15,846 bases of DNA from CAZGLK01 sp964526375 (GTDB lineage Bacteria > Patescibacteriota > Minisyncoccia > JACQLN01): positions 1-15,846 of the forward strand of contig CAZGLK010000015.1 of the NCBI GenBank assembly GCA_964526375.1, read 5' to 3'. Positions 1 to 5,720 of this stretch are shown here, piece after piece. Each line of letters begins with the position of its first letter. Position 1 is the first letter of the stretch. The position numbers and the translations under genes were made by a program. The notes beneath the pieces are model-generated. The model ran no database searches and had not been told where the DNA came from. It saw only the letters and a program-made list of their open reading frames with translations.

Positions 1-41
1 TGGTTGTCAATACCCTTAAAAAGCTAGATTTTAAGCCCTTT

Positions 42-827
42 TTAGGAACGGGGCTTGAAAAGAGAATGTAAGATAAAGGTCAAAAAGAAAAGGGCTGATC
101 CGGCCAGAATTATGGTCGGGCCCGGGGGTGAGTCAAGTTTGATTGAATAGATAAGACCAATAAGAGCGCTGGCCAGGCCCAAAAGCATGCTCCAGACGGC
201 CATGGAGCGTATCTGCAGGCTGAATATCTTGGCCGTGGCGGCCGGCACGATTACTAAGGCGCTGACCAAAAGAGTCCCTATCAGTTTAATGCCAATAGCC
301 ACGCCCAAGGCCAGTATCAGCATAAAAGCCAGTTCGTATTTTTTAACTTTAAGCCGATCCACTTGAGCCAGATCCGGAGCAAAAGCCGCGAAAGCAAACT
401 CTCTGAACCGTCCCAGTAAGGTGATGATTATTAAACCGGCCAGCGCCGCCGAGACGGCAACATCCGTCCACCCAATCTTTTCCAAATTGCCCAAAAAAGT
501 CTCCAGTAATTCTTCGGAGGGTATCAACAGCGAGCCCAGGGCGAGTGAGGTAGTAAAAAACACCCCCACTACGGCGTCCAGATTGACTCGGCTTTTGTCT
601 TTAACAAAGAAAATGGCCACGGCCGCGGCCATGGCGAAAACAAACAATCCAGCCGCCGTGTTTATTTTTAATACCAGGCTTAAAGCAATGCCCAAAAGCA
701 GAACGTGAGCCAGAGCGTCGGAAAGCAGAGCCTGTTTGCGCAAAATCACAAATACCCCTATCAAAGGCAGGGATAAGCCCAAAGATAAAGCCAGTACAAT
801 CAAACCCAAATTATCAGTTATGGTCAT
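42..827 (-). CDS. znuB: Metal (zinc/manganese-type) ABC transporter permease
   Basis: Inner-membrane permease of the ABC-3 family (ZnuB/TroC/MntB), which carries a divalent metal, probably zinc, across the cytoplasmic membrane using its partner ATPase. The 261 residues are almost all hydrophobic helices, consistent with about 7-9 membrane segments, and the length is normal for the family. Family-type motifs are SDALAHVLLLG (residues 36-46, the conserved loop after the first helices), FREFAFAAFAPDLAQ (141-155, the usual coupling-helix region) and PPGPTIIL near the C-terminus. The ATG start overlaps the end of the ATPase gene by 14 nt, so the two are translationally coupled. No substrate-binding lipoprotein is visible; it may lie left of the window. 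The metal is inferred mainly from the His-rich tail of the ATPase; manganese or iron cannot be excluded. Confidence 0.9.
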   Translation of the reverse strand: MTITDNLGLIVLALSLGLSLPLIGVFVILRKQALLSDALAHVLLLGIALSLVLKINTAAGLFVFAMAAAVAIFFVKDKSRVNLDAVVGVFFTTSLALGSLLIPSEELLETFLGNLEKIGWTDVAVSAALAGLIIITLLGRFREFAFAAFAPDLAQVDRLKVKKYELAFMLILALGVAIGIKLIGTLLVSALVIVPAATAKIFSLQIRSMAVWSMLLGLASALIGLIYSIKLDSPPGPTIILAGSALFFLTFILHSLFKPRS

Positions 828-1557
828 GTTCTCTTAAACCGTGCTCGTGCTTGTAAACCCCGGCGTGATGGCCGAAGATTTTGTGAAGGGTTTGGGGGTT
901 CAAAACCTCCGAGGGCAAACCCTGGCAAATCAAATTTTTATTTAAGCAGATCACTTTGGTGGCAAAACGGTAAACTATGTTAAGCTCGTGCGACACCAGA
1001 ATCATCGTCAGATTATTTTTTAAATAGAGCTCGTGCAGTAAATTGTAAACGGTCTCTTCGGTGCCCACATCTATGCCGCTGGCCGGCTCGTCAAAAAATA
1101 TCAGCTTGGGGTTTTCCAGCAAGCCGCGAGCGATCAAAACCCTCTGCATTTCTCCCTGCGAGAGAGTGCCCAACCGTTCGTTGATTAAATGGGCGGCTTT
1201 AACCTCCTGAAGCTGTCTTTTGATTTCGCCCACGACATCCGGCGTCGGCAGCCAAAAAGACGATCGACTGCCTATTTCCAGCAGAAAAAACTCTTTAACC
1301 GTTAGAGGAAAGTCTTTATCAAAATTTATTTTTTGAGGCACATAGCCGGTCTCCGGCCGGCGGTGCCACAAAATCTCGCCGCTGTAGTTTTTGTTTAGCC
1401 CCAGAATGCTTTTTAGCAAAATTGTCTTGCCGGCCCCATTGGGGCCGATAATAGCCAGAATATCACCCAATTCAATGTCAAAGGTAACATTATCCAAAAT
1501 GGTTTTGCCGTCAAAAGAAACGCCAAGATTGTTAATGCTTATAAGTTTTTGTGGCAT
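814..1557 (-). CDS. znuC: Metal ABC transporter ATP-binding protein with His-rich tail
   Basis: Cytoplasmic ATPase that powers the adjacent metal permease. All ABC landmarks are present: Walker A GPNGAGKT (residues 38-45), Q-loop Gln75, signature LSQGE (132-136), Walker B LIFFDEP (152-158) and H-loop His190. The C-terminus (about 229-247) carries six histidines within about 18 residues, as in several ZnuC/AdcC proteins, which fits a zinc transporter and possible metal sensing. It is the first gene of a two-gene unit and overlaps the permease by 14 nt. The ATG at 1557 is preceded by an extended -10 box (TGC-TATAAT) ending 12 nt upstream, with no Shine-Dalgarno, so the leader is probably very short. 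The ATPase call is secure; the metal specificity is inference. Confidence 0.92.
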   Translation of the reverse strand: MPQKLISINNLGVSFDGKTILDNVTFDIELGDILAIIGPNGAGKTILLKSILGLNKNYSGEILWHRRPETGYVPQKINFDKDFPLTVKEFFLLEIGSRSSFWLPTPDVVGEIKRQLQEVKAAHLINERLGTLSQGEMQRVLIARGLLENPKLIFFDEPASGIDVGTEETVYNLLHELYLKNNLTMILVSHELNIVYRFATKVICLNKNLICQGLPSEVLNPQTLHKIFGHHAGVYKHEHGLREHDHN

Positions 1558-1569
1558 GATTATATCTAA

Positions 1570-1578
1570 ATTATAGCA
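1570..1578 (-). promoter_or_regulatory. Extended -10 promoter of the metal transporter operon
   Basis: On the minus strand the sequence TGC-TATAAT (TATAAT at 1570-1575) is a perfect -10 hexamer with a TGn extension, 12 nt before the ATPase start codon. No good -35 hexamer lies 16-18 nt upstream, which extended -10 promoters tolerate. A second TATAAT at 1559-1564 touches the start codon and is too close to serve this gene. The predicted leader is only about 5 nt. Confidence 0.5.
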
Positions 1579-1641
1579 TACTCAAGACAAGAAATATTGT
1601 TTTTGTCCCAAGCTAGGCCTGGGGCACTAATGTCAACAGGA

Positions 1642-1741
1642 CCCCACTCATTAACTAGATTTCTATTTCCAGCGATCGCCTGCCTACCGCAGGCAGGCTG
1701 GAAATAGAAATCTTCTAGTTTTAGTTGTCTCGCAGTAAAGC
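1642..1741 (+). repeat. Palindromic element A, copy 1, with a nested palindrome
   Basis: Inverted arms GATTTCTATTTCCAG (1658-1672) and CTGGAAATAGAAATC (1698-1712) enclose GATCG followed by a 19-nt insert, CCTGCCTACCGCAGGCAGG (1679-1697), which is itself an inverted repeat. Copy 2 (3325-3408) lacks the insert. Homology with copy 2 continues outside the arms, for example TTCTAGTTTTAGTTG here against TTCTGGTTTTGGTTG there, so the element is larger than its hairpin. It lies in the znuC-dnaX divergent spacer, inverted relative to copy 2. No poly-U follows it, so it is not a canonical terminator. Confidence 0.8.
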
Positions 1742-1800
1742 GGAAGGGCGGGGATTTCTATTCTTAAAACTTTCCTGCTACACTACTTGTAATTCTACTG

Positions 1801-1828
1801 CCTAAACCCTAGACCCTAAACCCTACCC
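1801..1828 (+). repeat. Heptamer tract CCTAAAC x4 abutting the dnaX start
   Basis: Four consecutive 7-nt units: CCTAAAC, CCTAGAC, CCTAAAC, CCTACCC. The tract ends 2 nt before the dnaX ATG and therefore occupies the ribosome-binding region; no Shine-Dalgarno is visible. It resembles plant-type telomere repeats by chance only, because the flanking genes are bacterial. Confidence 0.8.
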
Positions 1829-1830
1829 TT

Positions 1831-3306
1831 ATGGACTATCAAGTTTTGTATCGCAAATATCGTCCGCAGAGTTTTAACGAGATCGCGGGCCAAACCCATG
1901 TGGTTAAAACCCTGCAAAACGCCCTGGCGCAAAACAAGGTGGCCCATGCCTATCTTTTTGCCGGCCCGCGCGGCAGCGGTAAAACCACCATCGCCCGGTT
2001 GTTGGCTAAGGCTTTGAACTGCTTGGATAGAGATAAATCGCCCGAGTCTTGCAACAAGTGCGCCAATTGCTCAGATTTTAATTCAGGCAGAGCATTGGAT
2101 CTGATTGAAATAGACGCCGCTTCTAATCGCGGAATAGACGAAATTAAGAGTCTGCGGGAAAATGTACGTTTCGGTCCAAGTTCCGGCCGGTATAAAATCT
2201 ATCTGATTGACGAGGCGCACATGTTAACCAAAGAGGCCTGCAATGCTTTCTTAAAAACTCTGGAGGAGCCACCGCCCCACGCCATTTTTATTTTGGCCAC
2301 CACCGAGGCCCATCGCCTGCCTACCACCATTGTCTCCCGCACCCAGCGGTTTGATTTCAAAAGGCTGTCGGTGGACGAGCTGGTTAAGCGCTTGGAGTTT
2401 GTCTGCCAAAAAGAAAAGGTTAATGTTGAACCCGCGGCTTTAAGGTTGATTGCTCAAGAGGCCGACGGCGCGGCTCGCGACGCCGAAGGCATGCTGGGGC
2501 AGGTTTTGGCACTGGGCGAAAACAAAATCTCTCTGGCTCAGACAGAAGAAGCGCTGGGTATTTTTTCGCACGACGCCATTAAAAGCTGGGTGGGGTTTAT
2601 TTTAAGCTCCAACGGCGAGGCGGCCTTGGACTGGCTGCATAAAGCCGTGGATAGCGGCTATGACTTAGGGCAGTTGTTAAAATCCAGCCACCACTATTTA
2701 AGAAAATTATTGTTGCTTAAAACCGCTCCGGCTCTTAAAGAACGGCTGCGAGTGGAGTTAGGCGATGAGACGGTGGCAATGTTAACCGCCCAAGCCAGAG
2801 AGGCCGACGCCGGCCAAATTTCTTTGTGGTTAAAAAAATTAGCCGAGGTCAAACAAAACCTAGACTATTATCCCCTACCCCAAATGGCGGTAGAAGTGGC
2901 AATCGTGGATTTGCTGGATAGCAAATTTGTCTTGAGTTCCGATACCCAAGCTCCCCCACTTCGTCCGCCTATGGCGGACTACGCGGGGCAGGCAAGATCC
3001 AAGTTCCAAGATCCAAGCTCCAAGATCCAAGACCAAACAACCTTAGCTGCCGAAGATACTATTGGGCTGGTCAAATCTAAGTGGGGCAACATTGTAGCCG
3101 AGGTCAAACCCTTCAACCACTCTCTATCGGGTTTCTTACAGAATATGGAGCCAAAGGAGGTTGCCGACGGTTCTTTGGTGATTAGCACCAAATACGGTTT
3201 TCACAAAGACCGCCTGCGCGATCTTAAAAACAAAAAAGTTATTGAGGATGCCATAGAAAAAGTTGTGGGGCAACGGCTAAAACTGGAGTGCGTGGTTGAG
3301 AAGTAG
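1831..3306 (+). CDS. dnaX: DNA polymerase III subunit gamma/tau
   Basis: Clamp-loader ATPase of the replicative polymerase; it opens the sliding clamp on primed DNA and, as tau, links polymerase cores. The N-terminal AAA+ module has Walker A GPRGSGKT (residues 45-52), a zinc module with Cys64, Cys74, Cys77 and Cys80, Walker B/DEAH box LIDEAH (125-130) and sensor SRT (169-171). Domain III follows to about residue 360, then a disordered linker, then a short folded C-terminal domain (about 410-491). At 491 residues it is shorter than the 643 of E. coli tau. The linker (about 376-402) is encoded by a palindrome and a 7-nt repeat tract that look like intergenic repeats inserted in frame. No A-rich slippery site for a gamma form was seen. 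The gene is flanked by inverted copies of element A. Confidence 0.96.
   Translation: MDYQVLYRKYRPQSFNEIAGQTHVVKTLQNALAQNKVAHAYLFAGPRGSGKTTIARLLAKALNCLDRDKSPESCNKCANCSDFNSGRALDLIEIDAASNRGIDEIKSLRENVRFGPSSGRYKIYLIDEAHMLTKEACNAFLKTLEEPPPHAIFILATTEAHRLPTTIVSRTQRFDFKRLSVDELVKRLEFVCQKEKVNVEPAALRLIAQEADGAARDAEGMLGQVLALGENKISLAQTEEALGIFSHDAIKSWVGFILSSNGEAALDWLHKAVDSGYDLGQLLKSSHHYLRKLLLLKTAPALKERLRVELGDETVAMLTAQAREADAGQISLWLKKLAEVKQNLDYYPLPQMAVEVAIVDLLDSKFVLSSDTQAPPLRPPMADYAGQARSKFQDPSSKIQDQTTLAAEDTIGLVKSKWGNIVAEVKPFNHSLSGFLQNMEPKEVADGSLVISTKYGFHKDRLRDLKNKKVIEDAIEKVVGQRLKLECVVEK
2954..2988 (+). repeat. In-frame GTCCGC/GCGGAC palindrome within dnaX (element C, copy 1)
   Basis: GTCCGCC and GGCGGAC arms (2963-2969, 2973-2979) surround a 3-nt loop, and outer CCCC/GGGG arms complete an imperfect 35-bp palindrome. 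Its right part, GCGGACTACG, recurs in rpe (11938-11953, other strand) in the same reading frame, giving Ala-Asp-Tyr in both proteins. It encodes part of the Pro-rich linker between the ATPase module and the C-terminal domain. Confidence 0.75.
2995..3036 (+). repeat. Heptamer tract NTCCAAG coding for part of the DnaX linker
   Basis: Five consecutive 7-nt units of the form NTCCAAG (ATCCAAG, TTCCAAG, ATCCAAG, CTCCAAG, ATCCAAG) lie directly after the palindrome. Because 7 is not a multiple of 3, the protein repeats every 7 residues: SKFQDPS followed by SKIQDQT. Similar heptamer tracts in this window are all intergenic, so this one looks like spacer sequence captured by a gene. Confidence 0.75.
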
Positions 3307-3324
3307 AAGCCGGTAACTAGTAAT

Positions 3325-3408
3325 TAGGTAACCGCGAGTCAACCAAAACCAGAAGGTTTCTATTTCCAGCGATCGCTGGAAATAGAAACCTAGTTAAGTG
3401 GAGCCCCG
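3325..3408 (-). repeat. Palindromic element A, copy 2 (inverted), downstream of dnaX
   Basis: The core is a perfect 38-bp palindrome (3354-3391) with the half-site AGGTTTCTATTTCCAGCGA centred on CGATCG. Read on the minus strand it matches copy 1 through the arms and about 25-30 nt beyond on one side, and about 12 nt on the other. It lacks the 19-nt nested insert of copy 1. It lies between the convergent dnaX and pgi genes, where a bidirectional hairpin could limit read-through, but no U-tract follows it. Confidence 0.8.
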
Positions 3409-3465
3409 CAGTGATACACTAATAGGCGGATCTACTACCGGCGGGATAATTAAGTAACTGCGAGA

Positions 3466-4743
3466 TTAATCTTCCAGGAACCGGTGAATTTCTTTCTTAT
3501 ATAATTCCACCTCGGGCTGGTCAAAGCCGTTAACATTAAAGAGCTTGGCCAAAAAACAAACCTCCATCATCTTAAACTGCATAAACTCGCCCAGTGATTC
3601 CAGTGAAAGATCGGGCATAACGATCTCAACAAAAGGCAATTCCTTGCCGCGATAAGCATTTTTTGCGCCTTCTAAAATCGCACTCATAACCTCCGCGAAA
3701 GGCCGGCTTACGGGCTCAAACCCCAGCTTTTCGGCGCCGGCCGAGGGTTCCACAAAAGCAGAATTCTCACTCCACACGAATGTGGTAATTTTGTCTTTGG
3801 GCCCGCCCAAGTTGAGTTGGCCGACGGAATGAAGGTCGCTGGAACCAACTGAGACGGTAGCCGTTAGACCCAGGCCGTCCTTACCAATACTCTCGGCCAG
3901 CAGCTGGCGGTACCACTTGCCCAAAGATTCCAGTTCCGGGTGAAAGAAAAAATTGTCGTTTATAACTTTCCTGCGCCGGTAGTTTAAGAATAAAACAATA
4001 GCAGATATTGCGGCTGGGTTTTTAAGAATTGATTCAGACAGGCATTGCTCTCTCATGCTGACGGCACCCTTGAGCAATTCTTTTATACCCAAACCAACAG
4101 TTGACAAAGGCAGTAGGCCCACCGCCGAAAAAACTGAAAACCGTCCACCAACTTCTGCGGGTACAGCAAGCAATGTTAATCCGGCCTTATCGGCGCTGCG
4201 CCAGAGCTTGGACTTAAAGTCGGTGGTAACCACCACCCTATCGGCGATGTTCTTGAATTTATCCAGTAGTGTCCCCAATATCAAGTTGGCATTGGCAGTT
4301 GTTTCAAAAGTGCCACCGGACTTGCTGATTATGTTGACTAGGATTTCTTCGGGATCTTTTAGTTTGTGTTTTATAAATCCGACCAGTCGCTCGGAAAACT
4401 CGGGGTCGTTGGTGTCGGCAAAAATTATTTTGGGCGATCTTTCCGGCTCCAGCAAGTCAAAATATCCATACAGAGCATCGTACACCGCCCTAGCGCCCAA
4501 GTTGGAGCCGCCGATGCCGATTACCACGACATATTTCAGTCGGCTGGAAACATGGCTTTGGCAAATTTCGCGGATTTGATTGGCCAAATCGCGATCACCG
4601 GGCAGATTGATAAAACCCTCGGGCAAGCTGTAATCTTTGGCGCGAGCAACATTATTCAACCGCTCAATATAACCGGCCAAAGATTTGCCCGCCGCGGCAA
4701 TCTCCTCGGCGCTAATTTGGCTGTCTTGATACAAAAACTTCAT
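3466..4743 (-). CDS. pgi: Glucose-6-phosphate isomerase
   Basis: Interconverts glucose 6-phosphate and fructose 6-phosphate in the cytoplasm, linking glycogen/sugar phosphates to glycolysis and the pentose phosphate pathway. Family motifs: VIGIGGSNLG (about residues 74-83), the sugar-phosphate-binding SKSGGTFET (140-148), GGRFSV (198-203), a Glu/Lys pair in ESIGK, and DLHSVGQ containing the His expected for ring opening. At 425 residues it belongs to the shorter bacterial/archaeal form (about 430-450) rather than the 550-residue E. coli form. It is a single gene on the minus strand, convergent with dnaX. The ATG at 4743 has an extended -10 (TGG-TATAAT) about 30 nt upstream and no Shine-Dalgarno. 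Confidence 0.95.
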   Translation of the reverse strand: MKFLYQDSQISAEEIAAAGKSLAGYIERLNNVARAKDYSLPEGFINLPGDRDLANQIREICQSHVSSRLKYVVVIGIGGSNLGARAVYDALYGYFDLLEPERSPKIIFADTNDPEFSERLVGFIKHKLKDPEEILVNIISKSGGTFETTANANLILGTLLDKFKNIADRVVVTTDFKSKLWRSADKAGLTLLAVPAEVGGRFSVFSAVGLLPLSTVGLGIKELLKGAVSMREQCLSESILKNPAAISAIVLFLNYRRRKVINDNFFFHPELESLGKWYRQLLAESIGKDGLGLTATVSVGSSDLHSVGQLNLGGPKDKITTFVWSENSAFVEPSAGAEKLGFEPVSRPFAEVMSAILEGAKNAYRGKELPFVEIVMPDLSLESLGEFMQFKMMEVCFLAKLFNVNGFDQPEVELYKKEIHRFLED

Positions 4744-4773
4744 AGTTCGACTGGCTCACTATCAATTGGTTTT

Positions 4774-4782
4774 ATTATACCA
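4774..4782 (-). promoter_or_regulatory. Extended -10 promoter of pgi
   Basis: On the minus strand TGG-TATAAT (TATAAT at 4774-4779) is a perfect -10 hexamer with a TGn extension. The -35 region 17 nt upstream is poor (GATGGC). The expected transcript start leaves a leader of about 23 nt before pgi. An imperfect hairpin (GGCGT with ACGCC, and GCCAT with ATGGC, 4791-4817) lies just upstream; its role is unknown. Confidence 0.5.
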
Positions 4783-4891
4783 TGTAAAATGGCGTGGCCA
4801 TCACATGGCTTTACGCCACATCGGTTGCCGACTACAGTCATTTTTGGTAGTATGCCAGTATCAGCTCTTAGATCATTGTGTAAGACCAGCC

Positions 4892-4920
4892 TCGACACAA
4901 AAGAACCTTGATGATATACT
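4892..4920 (+). promoter_or_regulatory. Sigma70-type promoter for the HTH/LAGLIDADG-like gene and tRNA-Gln
   Basis: TCGACA (4892-4897, 5 of 6 to consensus) is separated by exactly 17 nt from TATACT (4915-4920, 5 of 6), and TGA precedes the -10 as an extended element. The start codon at 4936 lies 15 nt after the -10, so the leader would be about 9 nt. No equally good promoter was seen just before the tRNA, so this one may drive both. Confidence 0.65.
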
Positions 4921-4935
4921 GCTCTTACAAGTATC

Positions 4936-5634
4936 ATGGTTCAAAAGACAAAAGAAAGAGATACTGCAGTGAAACTCCGCAGAAAAGGATTGTCGTACAG
5001 AGAAATCTTGGCTGAAATCCCAGTCGCAAAATCCACTTTATCATTGTGGCTACGGCATGTTGGCCTCGCAAAAATACAAAAACAGGCCTTGTCTGAAAAA
5101 CGCCGAGTGGCCGCACTGCTGGGCGCAACAAGAAGAAGAGAACAACGGATTATTTCAACCCGCACGACAGAACTTCTCGCCCAAAAGGAGGCCGCTCGAT
5201 TTAGTAACAAACCGCTTTGGCTCGCTGGCACAATGCTCTATTGGGCGGAAGGCGCAAAACAGAAAGAAACAAACATATCTCAAGGAGTGAAATTCAGCAA
5301 TTCAGATAGTGATATGATAAAATTATTTTTGAAATGGTTGATTGAAATATGCAAACTTGGACAAAGGGAAATAAAATGTGAGCTATATATACATCAGAAC
5401 AGCAATATAGAGAAGGCAATCAATTATTGGAATAAACAACTTATGCCGTTGAGGGTCGAGGCCACATATCTTAAAAGGAACAAGACCGCAATCAGTCGAA
5501 AGAACATAGACAATGGATACCACGGACTAATTACAATACAGGTGCGCAGGAGTACAAATTTGAACCGAAAAATCAGAGCTTGGATCAAGCTGTTTTTGAA
5601 AAAAGAAAATATTGGGGAGTGGTGTAATTGGTAA
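4936..5634 (+). CDS. HTH protein with LAGLIDADG-like domain, ending inside tRNA-Gln
   Basis: Residues about 8-45 form a resolvase/transposase-like helix-turn-helix (KLRRKGLSYREILAEIPVAK followed by STLSLWL), so DNA binding is likely. From residue 94 the pattern changes: WLAGTMLYWAEG (95-106), then FSNSDSDMIKLFLKWL (120-135). This matches the LAG-x(n)-EG helix followed by a strand and 'N-S/T-D' helix typical of LAGLIDADG homing endonucleases, although the motif is degenerate and the match is by eye. The last six residues, GEWCNW, and the TAA stop lie within the first 22 nt of the tRNA-Gln gene. The second half is more AT-rich than neighbouring genes, which fits horizontal arrival. A mobile, tRNA-targeting endonuclease-like gene is inferred; a DNA-binding regulator is the alternative. 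Confidence 0.75.
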   Translation: MVQKTKERDTAVKLRRKGLSYREILAEIPVAKSTLSLWLRHVGLAKIQKQALSEKRRVAALLGATRRREQRIISTRTTELLAQKEAARFSNKPLWLAGTMLYWAEGAKQKETNISQGVKFSNSDSDMIKLFLKWLIEICKLGQREIKCELYIHQNSNIEKAINYWNKQLMPLRVEATYLKRNKTAISRKNIDNGYHGLITIQVRRSTNLNRKIRAWIKLFLKKENIGEWCNW

Positions 5635-5688
5635 CACGTTCGCCTTTGGAGCGAAAGACTCCAGGTTCGATCCCTGGCTCCCCAGCCA
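5613..5688 (+). tRNA. tRNA-Gln (anticodon UUG), CCA encoded
   Basis: A full cloverleaf can be drawn: acceptor stem TGGGGAG/CTCCCCA, D-stem GTGT/ACAC, anticodon stem TTCGC/GCGAA with loop CTTTGGA (anticodon TTG at positions 34-36), variable loop AGACT, T-arm CCAGG-TTCGATC-CCTGG, discriminator G and an encoded CCA. The U1-A72 pair and G73 agree with known glutamine tRNA identity. The first 22 nt overlap the end of the upstream ORF. It is convergent with the phosphomutase gene, 32 bp away. Confidence 0.97.
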
Positions 5689-5720
5689 TAAACACTTGAC
5701 TGATCGGGGTGCGGCTTCAA

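Noticed and set aside
5..10. Minus-strand TTGACA as a promoter leaving the window
   Set aside because: The -10 would lie outside the window, so it cannot be judged.
1671..1678. GCGATCGC as a cyanobacterial HIP1 motif
   Set aside because: It occurs here only as the centre of element A, not as a dispersed octamer.
1801..1828. Telomere-like CCCTAAA repeats suggesting eukaryotic DNA
   Set aside because: Only four units, immediately before a bacterial dnaX, and similar 7-nt tracts with other sequences occur elsewhere in the window.
4055..4911. Plus-strand ORFs of 174 and 181 codons opposite pgi
   Set aside because: They lie antisense to a convincing pgi, have no recognisable domains and no start signals.
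4740..5231. Minus-strand ORFs of 65-96 codons over the HTH gene
   Set aside because: They overlap a better-supported gene with a promoter and motifs, and have low-complexity, non-domain translations.
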